Assembly (NCBI GenBank): GCA_016930115.1
Contig: JAFGHN010000332.1
Coordinates: 1 to 6,169, forward strand
Source of the DNA: Spirochaetales bacterium
Lineage (GTDB): Bacteria > Spirochaetota > Spirochaetia > ARS1246
Direction of reading: 5' to 3'
Length of the DNA stretch: 6,169 nt
Positions 6,161 through 6,169 of this stretch are shown piece after piece. A program made the translations under genes and the position numbers. The notes beneath the pieces are model-generated. The model was given only the letters and a program-made list of their open reading frames with translations, was not told where the DNA came from and did not search any database. Each line of letters opens with the position of its first letter. Within the stretch, counting starts at the first letter, position 1.

Positions 6161-6169
6161 CACAGGACG

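Noticed and set aside
1..6169. CRISPR arrays, insertion sequences, tRNA or rRNA genes, riboswitches
   Set aside because: No regularly spaced repeats, transposase-like proteins, terminal inverted repeats or RNA gene signatures were seen. Coding sequence fills nearly the whole window, and no gene-free stretch exceeds about 130 bases.

Overview
The window carries five protein genes: one on the plus strand at the left end and four on the minus strand. The genes suggest a Gram-negative-type bacterium with an anaerobic or microaerobic lifestyle. It makes a lipoprotein, carries two CXXCH (c-type haem) proteins facing the periplasm, and uses the LL-diaminopimelate aminotransferase route to lysine and peptidoglycan. 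The long phosphohexomutase, by recollection of the family, most resembles spirochaete-type enzymes. The DNA glycosylase belongs to an iron-sulfur-free branch that I recall from candidate-phylum bacteria. The lineage cannot be fixed from the window; Spirochaetota or an uncultured relative is my best guess, with low confidence.

Layout. Positions 1-13 may hold the first codons of a divergent minus-strand gene. Positions about 14-126 are a short control region with a 17-base palindrome and a possible plus-strand promoter. Positions 127-957 encode a MutY-like adenine glycosylase. It converges, with a 19-base gap, on a three-gene minus-strand operon that reads from 4792 down to 977. In order of transcription the operon encodes a membrane class III nucleotide cyclase with a periplasmic CXXCH sensor domain, a cytochrome P460-like CXXCH lipoprotein, and a phosphoglucomutase/phosphomannomutase-type enzyme. 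These genes overlap by 4 and 11 bases, which implies co-transcription and translational coupling. A good sigma-70-type promoter (TTGACC, 17 bases, TAGAAT) lies just before the operon. The right end (6101 down to 4869) encodes dapL, with its own promoter containing a perfect TATAAT.

How the genes may work together. The most interesting unit is the cyclase plus lipoprotein pair. Both have a haem c attachment motif outside the cytoplasmic membrane, and they are translationally coupled. An attractive reading is a haem-based redox or gas (for example nitric oxide) sensing module that converts a periplasmic signal into cAMP, with a hexose-phosphate mutase as a metabolic partner. The domain content is seen in the sequence; the ligand, the protein-protein contact and the link to carbon metabolism are inference. 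MutY (DNA repair) and DapL (amino acid and cell wall synthesis) are housekeeping genes around it.
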